Shown here piece after piece: positions 61,706-64,000 of a stretch of DNA of 64,000 nt; position 1 is the stretch's first letter, and every line of letters starts with the position of its first letter. A model generated the notes under the pieces. It was not told the origin of the DNA. It was given only the letters and a program-made list of their open reading frames with translations, and ran no database searches. The stretch lies in the NCBI GenBank assembly GCA_963665545.2, contig CAXXKZ010000012.1, positions 62,001 through 126,000 of the forward strand, in the 5' to 3' direction. The stretch comes from G963665545 sp963665545. Its GTDB lineage: Bacteria > Pseudomonadota > Gammaproteobacteria > Xanthomonadales > SZUA-36. Position numbers and translations under genes: made by a program.

Positions 61706-63466
61706 TTAGGGGTCTCGCGGCTCTGGTTCCACTACCGGGAGTGCACCGCGGGCTTTTGAATTGATGGACTTGAGTTTGAACATGTGCCGACTGTAGTGGT
61801 GGTCCATCACGTTGTTCTGCCATCCCCTGACGTGGGGGTCGACCAATCTCTTGGTGACGTAAGTGTAAACCGGAATGATGGGTGATTCAGCCAGCAAAAT
61901 GCCCTCGGCCGCCTGCATCATGCGGCTGCGGCGGGCCGGAATGCGTTCCAGGCTGATTTCATCGAGCAGTGCATCAAAGCTAGAATTGCTGAAGCCAAAG
62001 TCATTCAGACCGCTTTGGGTCCGGAATAACTCAAGAAAGCTGTAGGGGTCATTGTAATCGCTGATCCAGCCGGCCCTGAAAACCTGCGTGATTACCGCGG
62101 TATTGCGATTCTGCAGAAATACCCGCCACTCCTCATTGATCAGGGAGGTATTGACACCCAGCACCTGCTTCCACATGGACGCAATCGCCAGGGCGATCTT
62201 CTTGTGGTTTTCGCTGGTGTTGTAGCGAATCTCAATCCGCGGCGCGTTGTCGCGGGAATAGCCCGCCCGTTCAAACAGCCGCCGGGCCTCGTCCTCCCGC
62301 TCAATCTGGGTCCAGGCAGCCCACTCAGGAGTTGCCGGCTCGTAATCACCAATACCCGGCGGCACCAGCGCAAACGAAGGCTCCTCGCCGAATTGGGTGA
62401 CCTTGCCGGTTACCAGTTTGCGGTCAATGGCCAGCACCAGCGCCAACCTCAGGTCCGGATTATCGACGAAAGGTTCGGCCATCAGATTGAAGCCGAAAAA
62501 GTAGGAACCCAGCCAGGGGCTGATGACCAGTTCATCGGGATAATGATCGGCCAGCCAGGCAAATTGGTTGTTGGGCACTTCATAGGTCCAGTCCAGTTCG
62601 CGGGATCGAAACATCTTGATCGCGGTGGGCTGATCTTCAATAGGCAGGTAAATAACCTCATTCAGGATCACATTGGCCGCATCCCAATACCGGGGGTTCC
62701 GCTCCACGACAATGCGTGATCTGACTTCCCACGCTGTTAGAACAAAGGCGCCGTTTGACACCAGGTTGCCCGGTCGGGAAAACCGACTGCCATGTTGCTC
62801 CAGGCTGCGGCGATGAACCGGATAGGTCGAGGCGTGAGATAGCAAGCCCAGAAAGTAGGGCGTTGAGCTGGTCAGGTTGATCTGCAGAGTGTATTCATCC
62901 AGTGAACTCACACCCAATTCACCCGGCGGCAATTCACCCTGCAGCACTTCCCTGGCGTTGACAATGGGCAGAAGAATATTGGCGTAGTTGGACGCAGTGC
63001 GAGGATCTGCACTACGCCGTAAACCAAATACAAAGTCCTCCGCGGTGATGGGGTCCCCATTGGACCAGCTTGCGTCGCGGCGCAGGTAAAATGTGTACGT
63101 TCTGCCGTCTCGCGAAATGTTCCAGCGCACTGCCGCGCCCGGGATGATCTTGCCATTCGGCGCCTCGGTGGTCAGCCCTTCAAACAGGTCACGCAGAATA
63201 TGTGATGATGGAATGCCCGCAGAGAGGTGCGGATCCAGGGTCTGGGGCTCCTCGCCATTTCCGCGCCTGAGTGACTGCTTGTCGGCCAGACCCGCAGGGT
63301 CCGGTCGCCCGTCAATCATGATCAGCTCGACCGGCCGCGGACGCTTTTCTCTTGTGAGGCTCGATTCGTCACTGACTGGTTCGCAGCCGGTCCCAAGCAG
63401 GGCAGCTCCGAGCACGGCAATCAATGCAGCTTGCCGTCCAGACCGTGGTGCCGCAGGTGGGAACAT
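61706..63466 (-). CDS. Peptide-binding lipoprotein, OppA/SBP family 5
   Basis: 586 residues. Lipobox LLGTGC with Cys28. The mature protein has NGEEPQTLDPHLSAGIPSSHILRDLFEGLTT, the family 5 signature region (AVRWNISRDGRTYTFYLRRDASWSNGDPITAEDFVFGLRR), and the C-terminal lobe with EWRVFLQNRNTAVITQVFRAGWISDYNDPYSFLELF. It binds oligopeptides in the periplasm for OppBCDF. It follows a second, paralogous binding protein gene with stop and start adjacent (TAG-ATG). Confidence 0.93.
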   Translation of the reverse strand: MFPPAAPRSGRQAALIAVLGAALLGTGCEPVSDESSLTREKRPRPVELIMIDGRPDPAGLADKQSLRRGNGEEPQTLDPHLSAGIPSSHILRDLFEGLTTEAPNGKIIPGAAVRWNISRDGRTYTFYLRRDASWSNGDPITAEDFVFGLRRSADPRTASNYANILLPIVNAREVLQGELPPGELGVSSLDEYTLQINLTSSTPYFLGLLSHASTYPVHRRSLEQHGSRFSRPGNLVSNGAFVLTAWEVRSRIVVERNPRYWDAANVILNEVIYLPIEDQPTAIKMFRSRELDWTYEVPNNQFAWLADHYPDELVISPWLGSYFFGFNLMAEPFVDNPDLRLALVLAIDRKLVTGKVTQFGEEPSFALVPPGIGDYEPATPEWAAWTQIEREDEARRLFERAGYSRDNAPRIEIRYNTSENHKKIALAIASMWKQVLGVNTSLINEEWRVFLQNRNTAVITQVFRAGWISDYNDPYSFLELFRTQSGLNDFGFSNSSFDALLDEISLERIPARRSRMMQAAEGILLAESPIIPVYTYVTKRLVDPHVRGWQNNVMDHHYSRHMFKLKSINSKARGALPVVEPEPRDP

Positions 63467-64000
63467 CTACTCCACCTCTAAGTAGCGTGAAAGGTGGATG
63501 TCCCTGACATTGTCCACATAACCATGGATTTTGGTGCTTACCAGATGGCGAGAAACATAGTAATAGAGCGGAATCACCGGCATTTCCGACATCAGGAAGG
63601 CCTCGGACGCCGCCAGCTTGTTCATTCGCTCAGCACCTTTTAGCTGGGTCGCATCACTCAGCATTTGGTCGTATCGCGCATTGCTGTAAAAGGTCGTGTT
63701 CAGTTCCGTATCGCTCAAAAAAAGGTCAAGAAAAGTGGTCGGATCGCCGAAGTCCGCAATCCATCCACCACGAAAAACTTCGGTTAATACCCCCATCTTC
63801 CGATTATTGACAAACACTTTCCATTCTTCATTGATCAATTCTGTGCTGACACCCAAAACTTGCTTCCACATCGCTGCAACCGCCACAACAACCCGGCGGT
63901 GGAGACTGGACGTGTTGTAGCGTATTTGCAGCCTCACCGAATCGCTGGCATTGTGACCCGACAGACGGTAAAGCCTCTGGGCCTCACGGATTCGCGCCTC
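63467..64000 (-). CDS. Second peptide-binding protein (OppA family), C-terminal part
   Basis: Open to the window edge; 177 residues of the C-terminal lobe are visible, with the start beyond base 64000. The visible part aligns with the downstream OppA-like protein throughout: LQIRYNTSSLHRRVVVAVAAMWKQVLGVSTELINEEWKVF against IEIRYNTSENHKKIALAIASMWKQVLGVNTSLINEEWRVF. The two are tandem paralogs. The product probably gives the Opp system a second specificity. Confidence 0.92.
   Translation of the reverse strand, partial: EARIREAQRLYRLSGHNASDSVRLQIRYNTSSLHRRVVVAVAAMWKQVLGVSTELINEEWKVFVNNRKMGVLTEVFRGGWIADFGDPTTFLDLFLSDTELNTTFYSNARYDQMLSDATQLKGAERMNKLAASEAFLMSEMPVIPLYYYVSRHLVSTKIHGYVDNVRDIHLSRYLEVE

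Overview
The window looks like a chromosomal stretch of a free-living, aerobic, Gram-negative bacterium, most likely an uncultured gammaproteobacterium. The evidence is a complete F1Fo ATP synthase operon (atpIBEFHAGDC) directly behind rsmG-parA-parB, the gene order usual near a gammaproteobacterial chromosome origin. Other signs are a TonB-dependent receptor, many Sec/Tat-exported enzymes and lipoproteins, and moderately high G+C. No rRNA, tRNA, CRISPR array, transposase gene or prophage gene was seen.

Layout. 1-15 kb: a prolyl oligopeptidase-like enzyme, an exported beta-propeller/amidohydrolase fusion, an MFS transporter, a crotonase-family protein, an ABC ATPase with a permease fused to an M1 peptidase, a D-aminoacylase-like enzyme, an exported cyclophilin and a broken rraA. 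15-28 kb: an exported-looking hydroxyacid dehydrogenase, an ArsR/SRPBCC pair, a class V PLP enzyme behind a broken M20 peptidase, an amidohydrolase, an isoquinoline-oxidoreductase-type molybdenum enzyme, another amidohydrolase, and a TPR/sulfotransferase gene with two in-frame stops. 28-45 kb: a broken TonB receptor, a sugar dehydrogenase-like protein, surE, a phzF-like gene, a three-gene cytochrome operon, an M28 peptidase, a broken Na+ symporter, a cupin and a broken exported PLP lyase. 45-64 kb: a phospholipase D lipoprotein, the atp operon, parAB-rsmG, a lipoprotein, and an oligopeptide ABC operon with two tandem binding proteins, the last cut by the window edge.

Functional theme. Exported peptidases and amidohydrolases (S9, M1, M28, M20, D-aminoacylase and three other amidohydrolases) together with an Opp importer suggest life on peptides, modified amino acids and small amides.

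Two features stand out. First, at least three families of dispersed non-coding repeats sit in most of the larger gaps. In two of them (near 16.9/21.8 kb and near 44.7/57.6 kb) copies differ in hairpin-arm sequence, yet the two arms of each hairpin remain complementary. One 621-bp element is flanked by CTAG copies that form the stop codons of both convergent neighbours. Second, six otherwise well-preserved genes carry seven in-frame stop codons of all three types, and one of them also has a 2-bp insertion. This means either early gene decay or consensus errors in the sequence; it cannot be reassignment of one codon.
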